Positions 16,343 through 25,499 of a DNA stretch of 64,000 nucleotides are shown one piece after another. Where the stretch lies: contig DASXKV010000068.1 in NCBI GenBank assembly GCA_036496605.1, positions 62,001 to 126,000 of the forward strand. Reading direction: 5' to 3'. Every line of letters begins with the position of its first letter. Positions within the stretch are counted from its first letter, which is position 1. The notes below the pieces were generated by a model. It searched no databases. It had not been told where the DNA came from and was given only the letters and a program-made list of their open reading frames with translations. The position numbers and the translations under genes were made by a program. Source of the stretch: Gemmatimonadaceae bacterium (GTDB lineage: Bacteria > Gemmatimonadota > Gemmatimonadetes > Gemmatimonadales > Gemmatimonadaceae).

Positions 16343-17365
16343 ATGGCTGAGGAGATCAAAGACATTACCATCATTGGCGGAGGGCCAACGGGACTCTTCG
16401 CCCTTTTTTACGCGGGCATGCGAGGTGCGTCGGCGCAAATCATTGATGCGCTTCCGGACGCAGGCGGACAGCTGACCGCTCTGTATCCCGAGAAGTACAT
16501 CTTTGACGTTGCCGGCGTTCCGCAGGTGCTCGCGAAGGATTTGGTGAAATCGCTCGTCGAACAGGCGGGACGCTTTCAACAGCCGATTCACCTGACGCAC
16601 CGCGTGACCGGCTTAGAGCAGGACGGAAATCAGTTCGTCCTCGTCACGGAAAAAGACCGATTTCCGACGCGGACGATCATCGTAGCGGCTGGCATCGGAG
16701 CTTTTTCGCCCCGCCGGTTGCCGCAGCGATGCGCGGAGCCGTGGTACGGCCGCGGGATTTACGACGTCGTGACCGATCCCGAGGCATTTCGTGATCAGCG
16801 AGTGCTGATCATCGGCGGTGGCGATTCGGCGTTCGATTGGGGGACGCAGCTCATCGGACGCGCCTCACGAGTTGCGCTGGCGCACCGCAGCGATCGATTC
16901 CGGGCGCACGACGCAACGGTCGCCGAGTTTCGAGCGGCGGTAAGTTCGGGTAGCGCGGATCTCTACGCCTTCCACGAGCTGCACGACATCCAGTGCCGGA
17001 ACGGAGGCGAGCACTTCTCGCATGTCGTGTTGCGTGACATCAAGGCGAAGTCGACGCGCGACGTCGAGATCGACGTCGTGCTGCCGATGCTCGGCTTCGT
17101 GAGCGACATGGGCGCAATCGGAGAGTGGGGCCTAACGATCGAGAAGGACGAGATCGTGGTGAACAGCCAGATGGAGACTGGCCGAGTGGGCATCTGGGCT
17201 GCGGGCGACGTCACGACGTATCCTGGAAAGCTCAAATTGATTGCGACAGGATTCGGTGAGGCAGCGACGGCGGTGAATCAGGCGGTCCACTGGATCTATC
17301 CCGAGAAGAAGGTCGCGCCTGGGCATTCATCGAACATGGCTATCTTCGGCCAGAAGGACGACTGA
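16343..17365 (+). CDS. Ferredoxin-NADP+ reductase, thioredoxin-reductase-like type
   Basis: 340 residues of the two-dinucleotide-domain flavoprotein fold. The FAD motif IIGGGPTGL is at about 10-18; the NADPH motif LIIGGGDSAFDW follows near 155, and GIWAAGDV near 290 closes the FAD site. The CxxC redox pair of thioredoxin reductase is absent, and the DAGGQLTALYPEKYI segment is typical of YumC-type ferredoxin-NADP reductases. It moves electrons between NADPH and ferredoxin or flavodoxin in the cytoplasm. It is monocistronic, convergent with thrC. Confidence 0.9.
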   Translation: MAEEIKDITIIGGGPTGLFALFYAGMRGASAQIIDALPDAGGQLTALYPEKYIFDVAGVPQVLAKDLVKSLVEQAGRFQQPIHLTHRVTGLEQDGNQFVLVTEKDRFPTRTIIVAAGIGAFSPRRLPQRCAEPWYGRGIYDVVTDPEAFRDQRVLIIGGGDSAFDWGTQLIGRASRVALAHRSDRFRAHDATVAEFRAAVSSGSADLYAFHELHDIQCRNGGEHFSHVVLRDIKAKSTRDVEIDVVLPMLGFVSDMGAIGEWGLTIEKDEIVVNSQMETGRVGIWAAGDVTTYPGKLKLIATGFGEAATAVNQAVHWIYPEKKVAPGHSSNMAIFGQKDD

Positions 17366-17406
17366 ACGGCCGGGTGCCCAGGGACCAGGTCCACCGGCGA
17401 CGACTT

Positions 17407-18735
17407 CTAGTGAGCGGATTGTAGAACGCGTTGCACTGCGCTCAACTGCGCATCGATCTCGATCGGCCGGTTTGCGTGCGTCGGCGCGGGCTCGGTTTCG
17501 CGGTGGTACTGAAGAAGGATCCCGGGGTCCTTGAGGATGTGCCCCGTCAGCACGGCGACCACCACCTCGTCGGGGCGGATCACGCCTCGCCTAACGAGCT
17601 CGCGAACTCCGGCGACACTGGCGGCGCTCGCGGGCTCGCAGCCGACGCCCGAGGCGTCGACGATGGCTTTGGCCTCGAGAATCGCGGCATCGGAAACGTC
17701 GAGGACGACGCCATTCGTCTCACGGATGACGCGCACGGCGCGGCTGTACGAGGCCGGATCGCCGATGCGAATCGCGGTCGCCACGGTCTCGGCGCGCATC
17801 GTGTGTCGCGTACGGAAATCGTCGCGATAGCTCGCGGCGAATGGCGCGGCGCCGGAGGCCTGCACCGCCGCAATGCGCGGCATCTTCTCGATCAACCCGA
17901 GATTGAAGGCGTTCTCGAGAGCAGCGCCGAAGGCTGACGTGTTTCCGAGATTGCCCGCGGGGAGCGTGATCCAGTCCGGCGCGCGCCAACTCAACTGCTG
18001 GAGCAGCTCGATCACGATCGTCTTCTGCCCAGCGATACGGTAGGGATTGATCGAGTTGGCGAGGTAGACGCCGAGATGCTCGGCGGCCTCGCGCGCGAGA
18101 CGCATACAATCGTCGAAGTCGCCGCGAACGAGAAGCGTCCGCGCGCCGTACGCAAGCGACTGGGCGAGCTTGCCTAACGACACATGACCGCTCGGCACGA
18201 GGACGAGCGCGGGGAGCCCTGCGTGCGCGGCATAAGAGGCGAGCGAGGCGGCAGTATTTCCAGTGGAGGCGCAGGCAACGGCAGAGGCCCCGACCCGACG
18301 CGCTTGCGTGACCGCCACCGTCATACCGCGATCCTTGAATGATCCAGTCGGATTTGCTCCCTCATGTTTGAGCAGCAGCGCGTTGACGCCGGTCCATTTC
18401 GAAGCGAACGCGCGCTGCAGGAGAGGCGTATTCCCCTCGGGATGCGTCACGACATCGCTCGCCTTCGCATCGGGCAGGACCAGCTCCCGGTAGCGCCAGA
18501 CTCCGGAGGCGTCGAGCGGAATCGCGTCACCCGCCACTGGGTCATACCCCAACGCCGCCGCGCGACGCCCATCGAAGCGCGCACGGAGCTTCTTTCCCCT
18601 CTCGGCTGGCGCCTTGTACTCCAGCGCCAGCAGTCCACCGCAGCGAGGGCATTGAGTGATGATCTCCAGCGCCCCAAGCTCGTTCCCGCAATCGTCGCAG
18701 CGTTGTTTCGTGTGCGACGTCTCGATCGACGTCAT
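17407..18735 (-). CDS. thrC: Threonine synthase
   Basis: 442 residues. An N-terminal zinc-ribbon-like CDDCG/CPRCG pair precedes the PLP fold, with the Schiff-base lysine in GANPTGSFKDRG and the phosphate-binding GNLGNTSAFG. It converts O-phosphohomoserine to threonine. The start overlaps the stop of the upstream aspartokinase-homoserine dehydrogenase by 4 bases, forming a two-gene threonine operon. Homoserine kinase (thrB) is not in the window. Confidence 0.95.
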   Translation of the reverse strand: MTSIETSHTKQRCDDCGNELGALEIITQCPRCGGLLALEYKAPAERGKKLRARFDGRRAAALGYDPVAGDAIPLDASGVWRYRELVLPDAKASDVVTHPEGNTPLLQRAFASKWTGVNALLLKHEGANPTGSFKDRGMTVAVTQARRVGASAVACASTGNTAASLASYAAHAGLPALVLVPSGHVSLGKLAQSLAYGARTLLVRGDFDDCMRLAREAAEHLGVYLANSINPYRIAGQKTIVIELLQQLSWRAPDWITLPAGNLGNTSAFGAALENAFNLGLIEKMPRIAAVQASGAAPFAASYRDDFRTRHTMRAETVATAIRIGDPASYSRAVRVIRETNGVVLDVSDAAILEAKAIVDASGVGCEPASAASVAGVRELVRRGVIRPDEVVVAVLTGHILKDPGILLQYHRETEPAPTHANRPIEIDAQLSAVQRVLQSAH

Positions 18736-21257
18736 CGCGACCCCGCGATCTTGAGGACGTCATTGAGGACGCCGGCAGCGGTCACCGCCACGCCAGCGCC
18801 CGGGCCGGTGATGACGATCGGGTTGGTGCGATATCGCGACGTCGTTATGGCGAACTGGTTATCCGTACCCGTGAGCGTGGCAAACGAGCTGCCCAACGAA
18901 ACACCGACGAGCCCGACGTGTACGCTGACTGGCGTTACGGTCGCGCGATAGCGCAGCACATTCTCCGCGGAGCGCGCTCGGTCTACTCGCTCGTGCCACG
19001 CGCGATCCATCTCGTCGAGTCGAGCGATGAATTGGCTCAAGGTCGCGTCGCGCAAGTGGGCCGGTACCAGTGACTCGACTTCTACGGCTTCGAGCTCGCC
19101 CTCGAAGCCGAGCAATCGGCTCAGAATCAGCGCCTTACGAGCGACGTCCATACCAGAAAGATCTTCGCGCGGATCGGGTTCGGTGTAGCCCAACTCCATT
19201 GCGGTACGGAGCGCCGCGGAGAAGGATGCACCGCGTCCGAGCTCGCCGAAGAGGTAGCCGAGCGTTCCCGAGGGGCAGCCTTCGATCCGCAGGATCTCAT
19301 CGCCCGACTCCTGCAATTTCTTGATTGTGTCGATGATTGGGAGTCCGGCGCCGACGGTTGCTTCATGGAGCAGGCGTCGGCCGCGCGCCGCGGCGGCACG
19401 CCGCAGGCCTCCCGTCGAACCGCTCGCGGAAGCGAGTGGCCGCTTGTTGGCGAGCACGATGTCCATTCCGGCGTGCAGCGCGGTCTCGAGTATGTCGGCC
19501 GTGTCTCCAGCTGTGACGTCAACGAGGATCGGTCTCGAGAGCGCGTGCTGCGCGACATCGTCGAGCGCCTGGCGCGCGTTTGCGCGAATGCCGCCACGCA
19601 TGTCGGCGAGTGCGACGCCTGACTCCTTTTCCTTGGTGAGCGCTGCAAGTTGGCGCCCGGGAATGCCGCGCGGATTGAAAACGTAGCCGCTGCTGTCGAT
19701 GACCGCGACGACGCGAGCACCGTGTGGTCCCTGCGCTTCTTTCGCGGTCGTTAATTGCGCCCCGAGCTCGCGTCCGATGCGTCCGAAGCCGAGGATCACG
19801 ACATCGGCTTTGTTCGATACGGACGCAGCGCCGCCGCCGATCTTGCTGAGACGGAACGCGTCGTGGACGGCGCGCTGAACGCGCGATGCGCTCTTCTCGT
19901 CCACGACCACGGAGATATTGAGCTCCGACGCGCCCTGTGCAATCGCGATGACACTTGTCTTGGTACTGGCGATTGCCTCGAAGAGCCGCGCTGCGACGCC
20001 GATCGTTCCGGCCATACCGAGGCCTACGATAGCGAGGATCGCCGCGCCTGGTCGCACGTCGATTCCTTCCACCTCACGTGCCTCGAGTTGCTGCGCAAAG
20101 GCGTCGCGAAGCGCCGCCTCCGCCTCGCTCGCGACGCTGCCGGGCACGGCGAGACAGATCGAGTGTTCGGAAGACGCCTGGGAAATGAGCGCTACCGAAA
20201 TTCCAACCTTCTGCAGGGCGTCGAAGGCGCGCGCGGCGATTCCGGGAACGCCGACCATTCCGTCGCCCGAGATCGTGACAAGTGCTTGATCTCCAATGGT
20301 CGTCACCGCGCGCACGGGATGACGTTTCTCCGCGCCGCGATCTCGGCGGGTACAGATCTCGGTGCCAGCAGCATCGGGGTCGGCGAGGGGGCGGATGAAA
20401 AGCCGTGTTTTCTCGGTCAGACCGAGCAGCGCTCGCGGATGCAGAACCTTCGCGCCGTAGTAGGCCAGCTCCGCCGCCTCGCGCACGTGCACCCGCGGGA
20501 TAAGCCGAGCATCCGGTACGGCTCGAGGGTCCGCGGTGAGCACGCCCGGGACGTCCTTCCAGAGCGTAACCGTCGTTGCGCCGTTGCCTAACGACCGCCC
20601 GAGCAACGTCGCGGTGAGGTCGGATCCACCGCGGCCGAGGGTCACGAGAGCGCCTTTCGGTCCACGCGCGATGAAACCGGGCACCACCGGGATTATGCCG
20701 CGCTCCATCCGTGGCGAAAGCTCGTCGCGGACGGCGCGCCCGGTACGCTCGAAATCCGGAGTGGCATTCCCGTGTCTGCCATTGGCGTGGATGACGCGTG
20801 TTGCGTCGACGTATTCGGCGGAGAAGCCGACGCTGACGAGCGCCGCGGTGAAAAGATGGGCTGCCAGTCGCTCGCCACGGGCAACTATGCGATCGGTCAT
20901 GGCGGGCGTGAGTCGCTTCGGCGAGGCAGCGACCGCCCGAGCGATACGCGCAAGGTCGTCGAACTCGCGGTCCATGTTTCTCTGAAGACTCTTCAACTCG
21001 TTCGAGTCAATCATGAGCTCGCGCGCCGTGCGAACGTGACGGTCGCGCAATACCGCGATGAGTTCCGAAGTCCGAGCACGATCGCGACGCTTCGCCGTCG
21101 AGGCGATCTCGAATAATCCGTCCGTAACGCCGCCCATCGCTGACGCGATGATCGCAACGCCGTGCTGTTGGCCACTGGCGACGATTCCAATGGCGTGACG
21201 GATCGCTTCCGCGTTAGAGAGCGCAATACCGCCGAATTTGTGAACCACTGGATTCAT
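18732..21257 (-). CDS. thrA: Bifunctional aspartokinase/homoserine dehydrogenase
   Basis: 841 residues from the ATG at 21257, where the kinase motif begins MNPVVHKFGG. The upstream in-frame extension to 21332 has no homology and is not used. Aspartokinase occupies about 1-290 (GRGGSDLTATLLG), two ACT regulatory domains about 320-460, and homoserine dehydrogenase about 470-841 (GFGRIGRELGAQL, LANKRPLA, EATVGAGLPI, GYTEPDPREDLSG). It carries out the first and third steps of the threonine/methionine branch and is probably feedback-regulated through the ACT domains. Coupled to thrC. Confidence 0.95.
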   Translation of the reverse strand: MNPVVHKFGGIALSNAEAIRHAIGIVASGQQHGVAIIASAMGGVTDGLFEIASTAKRRDRARTSELIAVLRDRHVRTARELMIDSNELKSLQRNMDREFDDLARIARAVAASPKRLTPAMTDRIVARGERLAAHLFTAALVSVGFSAEYVDATRVIHANGRHGNATPDFERTGRAVRDELSPRMERGIIPVVPGFIARGPKGALVTLGRGGSDLTATLLGRSLGNGATTVTLWKDVPGVLTADPRAVPDARLIPRVHVREAAELAYYGAKVLHPRALLGLTEKTRLFIRPLADPDAAGTEICTRRDRGAEKRHPVRAVTTIGDQALVTISGDGMVGVPGIAARAFDALQKVGISVALISQASSEHSICLAVPGSVASEAEAALRDAFAQQLEAREVEGIDVRPGAAILAIVGLGMAGTIGVAARLFEAIASTKTSVIAIAQGASELNISVVVDEKSASRVQRAVHDAFRLSKIGGGAASVSNKADVVILGFGRIGRELGAQLTTAKEAQGPHGARVVAVIDSSGYVFNPRGIPGRQLAALTKEKESGVALADMRGGIRANARQALDDVAQHALSRPILVDVTAGDTADILETALHAGMDIVLANKRPLASASGSTGGLRRAAAARGRRLLHEATVGAGLPIIDTIKKLQESGDEILRIEGCPSGTLGYLFGELGRGASFSAALRTAMELGYTEPDPREDLSGMDVARKALILSRLLGFEGELEAVEVESLVPAHLRDATLSQFIARLDEMDRAWHERVDRARSAENVLRYRATVTPVSVHVGLVGVSLGSSFATLTGTDNQFAITTSRYRTNPIVITGPGAGVAVTAAGVLNDVLKIAGSR

Positions 21258-21475
21258 GCCCCACAAAGTGCGACGGTATGGGCATCTGCTCCAGTAGGAT
21301 GCCACAGCGAGTCCAGAGCGACGAGCCGTCACATTCAGCTCGTTGTCATTTCTTGCCTGGCTGCGAGCGAAAGCAGTGCACGTCTGGCTCGAAGAGCAGA
21401 GCGGGACGCCGTTCGTCTGACCCGGACGGCCCGAAGTTCGTCAAGCGACGTTCCACGCCGAGATGGACTCTCCCC
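21258..21475. other. Non-coding stretch before the minisatellite
   Basis: Open frames exist on both strands, but none has a Shine-Dalgarno sequence, a recognisable domain or convincing composition. The region should hold the thrA promoter on the minus strand; I cannot place it. Confidence 0.4.
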
Positions 21476-21832
21476 GAATGGAAGTTCGCGCACATCAGCT
21501 CGACGTTCGCACACAACGAGGCGCTGTCTCGACTCAGCGTGATCGGCGCAGAGGTCATCGAGCGGTGGTCATCGCTCAGCGAGTCGAGGACAGTAGACAG
21601 AAAGTTGAGGATAGGACACCGCGACTCGTGGTCGGATGGCATCGACTCCAGGACAGGAGACCGCGACTCGTGGTCGGATGGCACCGACTCCAGGACAGAT
21701 GACAGGGACTCGTGGTCGGATGGCACCGACTCCAGGACAGATGACATCTAGGCGTTGGTAGATGACATCGAGTCGCGGACAGCTCACGTGAGCAAGCCGT
21801 CAGCCGAGGTGAGGCGCCGGCAAGGTCACGTG
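21476..21832. repeat. 21-bp degenerate minisatellite, about 17 units
   Basis: Successive 21-base blocks starting at 21476 align without gaps through 21832; most begin GA(G/C)TC and end with a CATC/CACC-like tetranucleotide. The centre is nearly exact as a 42-base double unit at 21623, 21665 and 21707; conservation fades in both directions. Since 21 is a multiple of three, every frame on either strand that stays open reads as heptapeptide repeats (minus: SSVLESV-PSDHESL; another minus frame: RPRVAVS-type). No ribosome site or family supports coding. Confidence 0.85.
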
Positions 21833-22127
21833 AGGCGCCCTCCCAACGTCAGTGCAGCCGAAAAAGAAACCAAAGACGGCCTAACGATATCCACGCCGCG
21901 ACGGACGCACACGGCGTAGCGGTTCTCTTGCGTCCACTACCATATATGGAGTTGCGCCATGGAAGGTCGACCGGAAGTCGTCTCGATGGCCCGACGCTTT
22001 TCCGATCGCGGCGAATGACCTCAGTGACGTGCTCAGTGACGCGTCCGCTCGCTCGCGACGCGAGACGAGCTGGGGTACGACGCTTGCCCATCCAGGAGTG
22101 GACCCAAGGCGAGGGATTGCAAGAGTC
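21833..22127. other. Non-coding upstream region of yihY
   Basis: It contains a CCTAACG copy (21880-21886) and a perfect 10-base palindrome CCATATATGG (21940-21949), one of the few AT-rich spots of the window and a possible promoter or operator. A frame open from 22029 into yihY has an arginine-rich, unconvincing start. Confidence 0.4.
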
Positions 22128-23162
22128 ATGGTCGTTCGAGGTTATGACATCGCGGCGCTCGCGAAGAAGACCTGGGGCGAGATCGGGAAGGATAAGGTTT
22201 CCGTGTATGCCGCGCAGATGTCATATAGCCTCTTCTTCGCCCTCTTTCCGTTGCTGCTCTTCTTTGCCGCACTGCTGAGCCTCGTCGCCGATAGGCAAAC
22301 CGTAATGGCCGAGTTCAACGGCCGCATTGCCGCGGCGCTTCCCGGCGATGTCGCCTCGCTGCTCGGCAAGACGATCGAAGAGGTGATCTTCGCCAAGGGC
22401 GCGCCGGGCTTGTTGTCCTTCGGCCTGTTGACGGCGGCCTGGTCCGGCTCGAGCATTTTCGGCGCGCTTCGCGCGGCGCTCAACGCGGCCTACGGCGTCG
22501 AAGAGACGCGACCCTGGTGGATGCAGTACCTGGTCCAGCTCAGCATGCTCATCGTCGCAGGCGCGGTTATAGTCGCCTCGACGATGATTCTCATCAACGG
22601 CGAGGGCATCGTTGCTTGGCTGGCCACTCATCTTGGCCTCGAGCGCATCACGACGCTCATCTGGACCGTGATTCAGTTTCCGCTGGCGTTCATCGCCCTC
22701 GTCGCCGTGCTCTGGATGATCTACTATGTTCTGCCGAACTGCCGGCACCAGGATAAGCGTATTCTCATCCTCGGCGCTCTCCTCGCGACGCTTCTCTGGA
22801 TCGCGGCGACGCTCCTATTCCGGCTATATGTGCAGAAGTTCAATCAACTGAACCCCGCGTATGGCGCGATTGGCGCCATAATGGTTTTGCTGACATGGAT
22901 GTACTACTCGTCGTACGTACTGCTTGCGATTGGCGAGCTGATGGCCGAGCTGCAAGCGGGGAGCGGCCGGGTCGACCAGCCCGTCGAGAAATCGCCCATG
23001 GCAGGTGCGTCGGTGCCACGGCGATATGCTCTGGTTCCCTCGCGCGGCGCGAGATCGGCGCGCTTCTGCGGCGCCTCGCTGAAGGCTCGGCGCTGTGCGC
23101 TATCGCTGCGACGCTCGGCTTTCTCCGTGTGCTCTCGCTCGTCGCCGGACTTGTTCTTGTGA
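22128..23162 (+). CDS. YihY/BrkB family membrane protein, C-terminus possibly frameshifted
   Basis: The 290-residue core matches the YihY/virulence factor BrkB family (formerly called RNase BN): AAQMSYSLFFALFPLLLFF, WSGSSIFGALRAALNAAYGV, YYVLPNC, LNPAYGAIGAIMVLLTWMYYSS, with six membrane segments. The ATG at 22128 begins just before the family's first conserved helix; the in-frame ATG at 22029 adds 33 non-homologous residues. After EKSPMAGASVPRR the sequence turns into a low-quality arginine/serine/cysteine tail, while another frame continues as hydrophobic helices (see 23026-23287). Family function is unsettled. Confidence 0.85.
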   Translation: MVVRGYDIAALAKKTWGEIGKDKVSVYAAQMSYSLFFALFPLLLFFAALLSLVADRQTVMAEFNGRIAAALPGDVASLLGKTIEEVIFAKGAPGLLSFGLLTAAWSGSSIFGALRAALNAAYGVEETRPWWMQYLVQLSMLIVAGAVIVASTMILINGEGIVAWLATHLGLERITTLIWTVIQFPLAFIALVAVLWMIYYVLPNCRHQDKRILILGALLATLLWIAATLLFRLYVQKFNQLNPAYGAIGAIMVLLTWMYYSSYVLLAIGELMAELQAGSGRVDQPVEKSPMAGASVPRRYALVPSRGARSARFCGASLKARRCALSLRRSAFSVCSRSSPDLFL

Positions 23163-23287
23163 TCGGGGACCAATGGCTTCCGCAAAACCGCTTTGAGCTC
23201 GGCGCGTTGATCGTCGTGATCATCGCTGGCGCCTCAGCTGGGACGTTCACTCGCCGTGGCCTAACGATCCTCACACAGTGCCGTTGA
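23026..23287 (+). other. Hydrophobic second-frame segment after YihY: frameshifted C-terminus or overlapping small membrane gene
   Basis: In the frame shifted from yihY, the segment reads as an amphipathic stretch (LARREIGALLRRLAEGS) followed by two hydrophobic helices (GFLRVLSLVAGLVLVIGDQW and GALIVVIIAGASAGTF) and stops at 23287. Codon third positions are GC-rich as in real genes. The only in-frame ATG is at 22895, deep inside yihY, with an implausible arginine-rich lead. A frameshift (natural or sequencing error) or a coupled gene with a non-standard start are the two readings. Confidence 0.45.
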
Positions 23288-23345
23288 CAGCGGATCCAAA
23301 CCGAATACTCACCGGAACGACGTCGGGCAGACGGCGTGACTCCAA

Positions 23346-24128
23346 TTATCGCTTTTGGGGCGAATTGGCGTCGGGCACTCGCGTAGGCGACCAGACGACG
23401 ACATCGAGCCGGGACGCAAAGGAGAGCCGCGGGGCAGTCGACGGAAGCTCGATACCCCCGGCGCTGGCCATCGTATTTACCGAAATATCGGCTTCGGCCG
23501 GTTGCAGCGGCCATGGATGATGATGAATTTCGGCGCAACGAATGCGTGCAGCGTGATCGATCGCGTACAGGGAATAGCGCTCAGTGAGCCAGTGATCGAG
23601 TGAGCCGGGCTTCGCGCGGCTGATCGGCCCAATCGGTCGATAGCGCGCGCTCAGCTCCGCCGGACGGCCGCGGGAGTCAATACGCCGGCTGTGATACTGG
23701 AGGGTGCCGTCAGCAGCGGCGCGGATGTTCATGCTCGCGCGAAAGTACGGAAGGAAATACGTCGCGCGGGCGGCAGCGACCGCGACGGCGCTACCAGCAT
23801 CGAGGCTGAAGAAATAGACGCCAGGCTTGCTGCCTAAGGTGACATATGTTCGTACGTTGAGCTCCGGAAACTCCGAGACGATCGGAAGCGCCGGTAACCA
23901 GCGGGCGCGCAGATGACTGAGATAGAACGCCGCGATCGAGACCCACGCGCGTCCCTCGAAGAGATCGATGGGCAGGGATGGTGGAACGATACGTCGCAGT
24001 GCTTCGGCGTCGACCGGCCAGTGAGCGAACAGCAAATCGGTCCAGCGCTGCGCCATGATCCACGGACTACTCGGGAGCGGCCATGGGCGATGGCCAATTT
24101 CGCCCGTTGGATCTTCGGTCCAGAACAT
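23346..24128 (-). CDS. DUF2071 (YqjF-like) family protein
   Basis: 260 residues. The family pattern is clear: WTDLLFAHWPVDAEALRRIVP near the N-terminus, GRAWVSIAAFYL, FPELNVRTYV and GVYFFSLDAGS. DUF2071 proteins resemble acetoacetate decarboxylase in fold; their activity is not established. Initiation could be at 24128 or at the internal ATG that begins MAQRWTDLL. It starts 5 bases after the MazG-like gene, so the two form a pair. Confidence 0.8.
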   Translation of the reverse strand: MFWTEDPTGEIGHRPWPLPSSPWIMAQRWTDLLFAHWPVDAEALRRIVPPSLPIDLFEGRAWVSIAAFYLSHLRARWLPALPIVSEFPELNVRTYVTLGSKPGVYFFSLDAGSAVAVAAARATYFLPYFRASMNIRAAADGTLQYHSRRIDSRGRPAELSARYRPIGPISRAKPGSLDHWLTERYSLYAIDHAARIRCAEIHHHPWPLQPAEADISVNTMASAGGIELPSTAPRLSFASRLDVVVWSPTRVPDANSPQKR

Positions 24129-24133
24129 GTCGC

Positions 24134-24448
24134 CTAACGCGGATCGCGCGCCTGAAATCCCTCTGGGTGCCGCTGCTCGAGCTTTCGAATGTTCGCCACG
24201 GCGACGTCACCTAACGAGATGCCGAGCGCATCGGCGGTGACGGCGACACACCAGAGGACATCGCCGAGCTCCTCGACGAAACGTTCGGTGCTCGTTTCGC
24301 GTTGCTGAAACACGCGCTTCCGCACGAGGCCCAAGACCTCGCCCGCCTCTTCGGCCAATCCCGCGGCCGCGTCGAGCAGGCGCTCATCGGCCGTGAGCAC
24401 AGGGTTGACGGTACGAAGGGCAGAGCGTTGGAAGTCGGCGAGATGCAC
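24134..24448 (-). CDS. MazG-like nucleotide pyrophosphohydrolase
   Basis: 104 residues. The EExxE...ExxD metal-binding pattern of all-alpha NTP pyrophosphohydrolases is visible in LAEEAGEVLGL and EELGDVLWCV. These enzymes split (d)NTPs to monophosphate and pyrophosphate, often for house-cleaning of abnormal nucleotides. The single-domain size fits the short MazG-like group. It is coupled to the DUF2071 gene downstream and separated by CTAG-rich repeats from the ABC permease gene upstream. Confidence 0.85.
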   Translation of the reverse strand: MHLADFQRSALRTVNPVLTADERLLDAAAGLAEEAGEVLGLVRKRVFQQRETSTERFVEELGDVLWCVAVTADALGISLGDVAVANIRKLEQRHPEGFQARDPR

Positions 24449-24580
24449 AGGGGCCAGGGCTAGGGGATTGGGTCTAGGGATCGGGGCTAGAGAGGAGCTA
24501 GCGGAGCTGCTAGGTGCTAGGTGCTAGGTGCTAGGTGCTAGGTGCTAGGTGCTAGGCGCACCAATTACCTGGCACCTCCG
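24449..24580. repeat. GGGGCTAG words followed by six exact GTGCTAG copies
   Basis: The region 24455-24500 contains GGGCTAGGGG, TCTAGGG and GGGGCTAGAG. Then six exact tandem copies of the heptamer GTGCTAG run from 24514 to 24555, with a degenerate copy before. A short complementary arm (ACCTGGCACCT) ends at about 24577, next to the permease stop. This is the longest uninterrupted heptamer array in the window, and CTAG is normally scarce in bacterial DNA. Confidence 0.85.
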
Positions 24581-24581
24581 T

Positions 24582-25499
24582 TCACCGATAGCTCACCCGC
24601 GGATCCGCCTTCGCATAGGCGAGATCCGTGATGAGATTCACCACCACGAAGACCGCGCTGAGAAATAGCACCGTTCCTTGAATGGCCGGCAGGTCGCGGC
24701 GGCCAATGGCGTTCACGACATAGCGGCCGATGCCCGGCCACGAAAACACCGTCTCGGTGAGAATGCTCCCGGTGAGATACGCGCCGAAGTCGAGGCCGAC
24801 GACGGTAATGATTGGAATGAGTGCGTTCCGCAGGGCGTGCTTGATCGTGACCGCACGCTCGGCGAGGCCCTTGGCGCGCGCCGTCCTCACATAGTCCGCG
24901 CCCAACGACTCGAGCATTGCCGAGCGAGTCATGCGCGCGAGAAAAGCGATCGAACGCATGCCGAGGGCCAGGGCCGGAAGGATCAGGAAGCGCATGCGCC
25001 CGTAGCCGGATGGCGGCAGGACGCGCAGCGTGACGGCGAAGAGAAGAATCAGCAGCAAACCGACCCAATATACGGGGAATGAAATCCCGAGATAGGCCAC
25101 GCCTAACGACAAACGATCGAACCATCCGCCCGGGGTGCGCGCACTCAAGACGCCGAGCGTGATGCCGACGACCACGGCGAGCAGCATCGCCGCGCCGGCG
25201 AGCTGGAGCGTTTTCGGAAAGCGCTCGCGAATGTCCTGCGTGATCGGCCGGTTCGTGATGTACGATCGTCCGAGATCGCCGCGGGCGACGCTCGCGACAT
25301 AGTGTCCGAATCGCTGCGGGAGAGGATCGTCGAGATGGAGCTGCGCGCGTAGCCGCGCGATCGTCTCTTCGTCGGCGTGCTCGCCGATCATCGCCTGTAC
25401 GGGATCGCCGGGCGCGATGTACAGCAGGAGAAACGCGACGAGAAGTACCCCGAAGAGCGTCGGCACCGCGAGGAGCAGGCGTCGCAGAAGAAAGGACAT
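24582..25499 (-). CDS. ABC transporter permease, DppB/OppB family
   Basis: 305 residues with six predicted membrane helices. The N-terminal FLLLYIAPGDPV segment is typical of DppB-type subunits, and the EAA loop that contacts the ATPase reads GADYVRTARAKGL. It should import oligopeptides or similar solutes with the lipoprotein encoded just upstream (adjacent stop and start at 25499/25500). No DppC permease or ATPase genes follow, which is unusual; they must be elsewhere. Confidence 0.92.
   Translation of the reverse strand: MSFLLRRLLLAVPTLFGVLLVAFLLLYIAPGDPVQAMIGEHADEETIARLRAQLHLDDPLPQRFGHYVASVARGDLGRSYITNRPITQDIRERFPKTLQLAGAAMLLAVVVGITLGVLSARTPGGWFDRLSLGVAYLGISFPVYWVGLLLILLFAVTLRVLPPSGYGRMRFLILPALALGMRSIAFLARMTRSAMLESLGADYVRTARAKGLAERAVTIKHALRNALIPIITVVGLDFGAYLTGSILTETVFSWPGIGRYVVNAIGRRDLPAIQGTVLFLSAVFVVVNLITDLAYAKADPRVSYR

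Noticed and set aside
21278-21751. Plus- and minus-strand ORFs over the 21-bp repeat as protein genes
   Set aside because: Several frames are open only because the repeat length is a multiple of three; no ribosome site, no family, and starts fall inside the repeat.
21476-21832. CRISPR array
   Set aside because: Units are contiguous 21-mers with no unique spacers, and there are no cas genes.
24514-24555. CRISPR or centromere-like iterons
   Set aside because: The heptamers abut without spacers, no replication or partition gene is nearby, and related words occur at other gene gaps.
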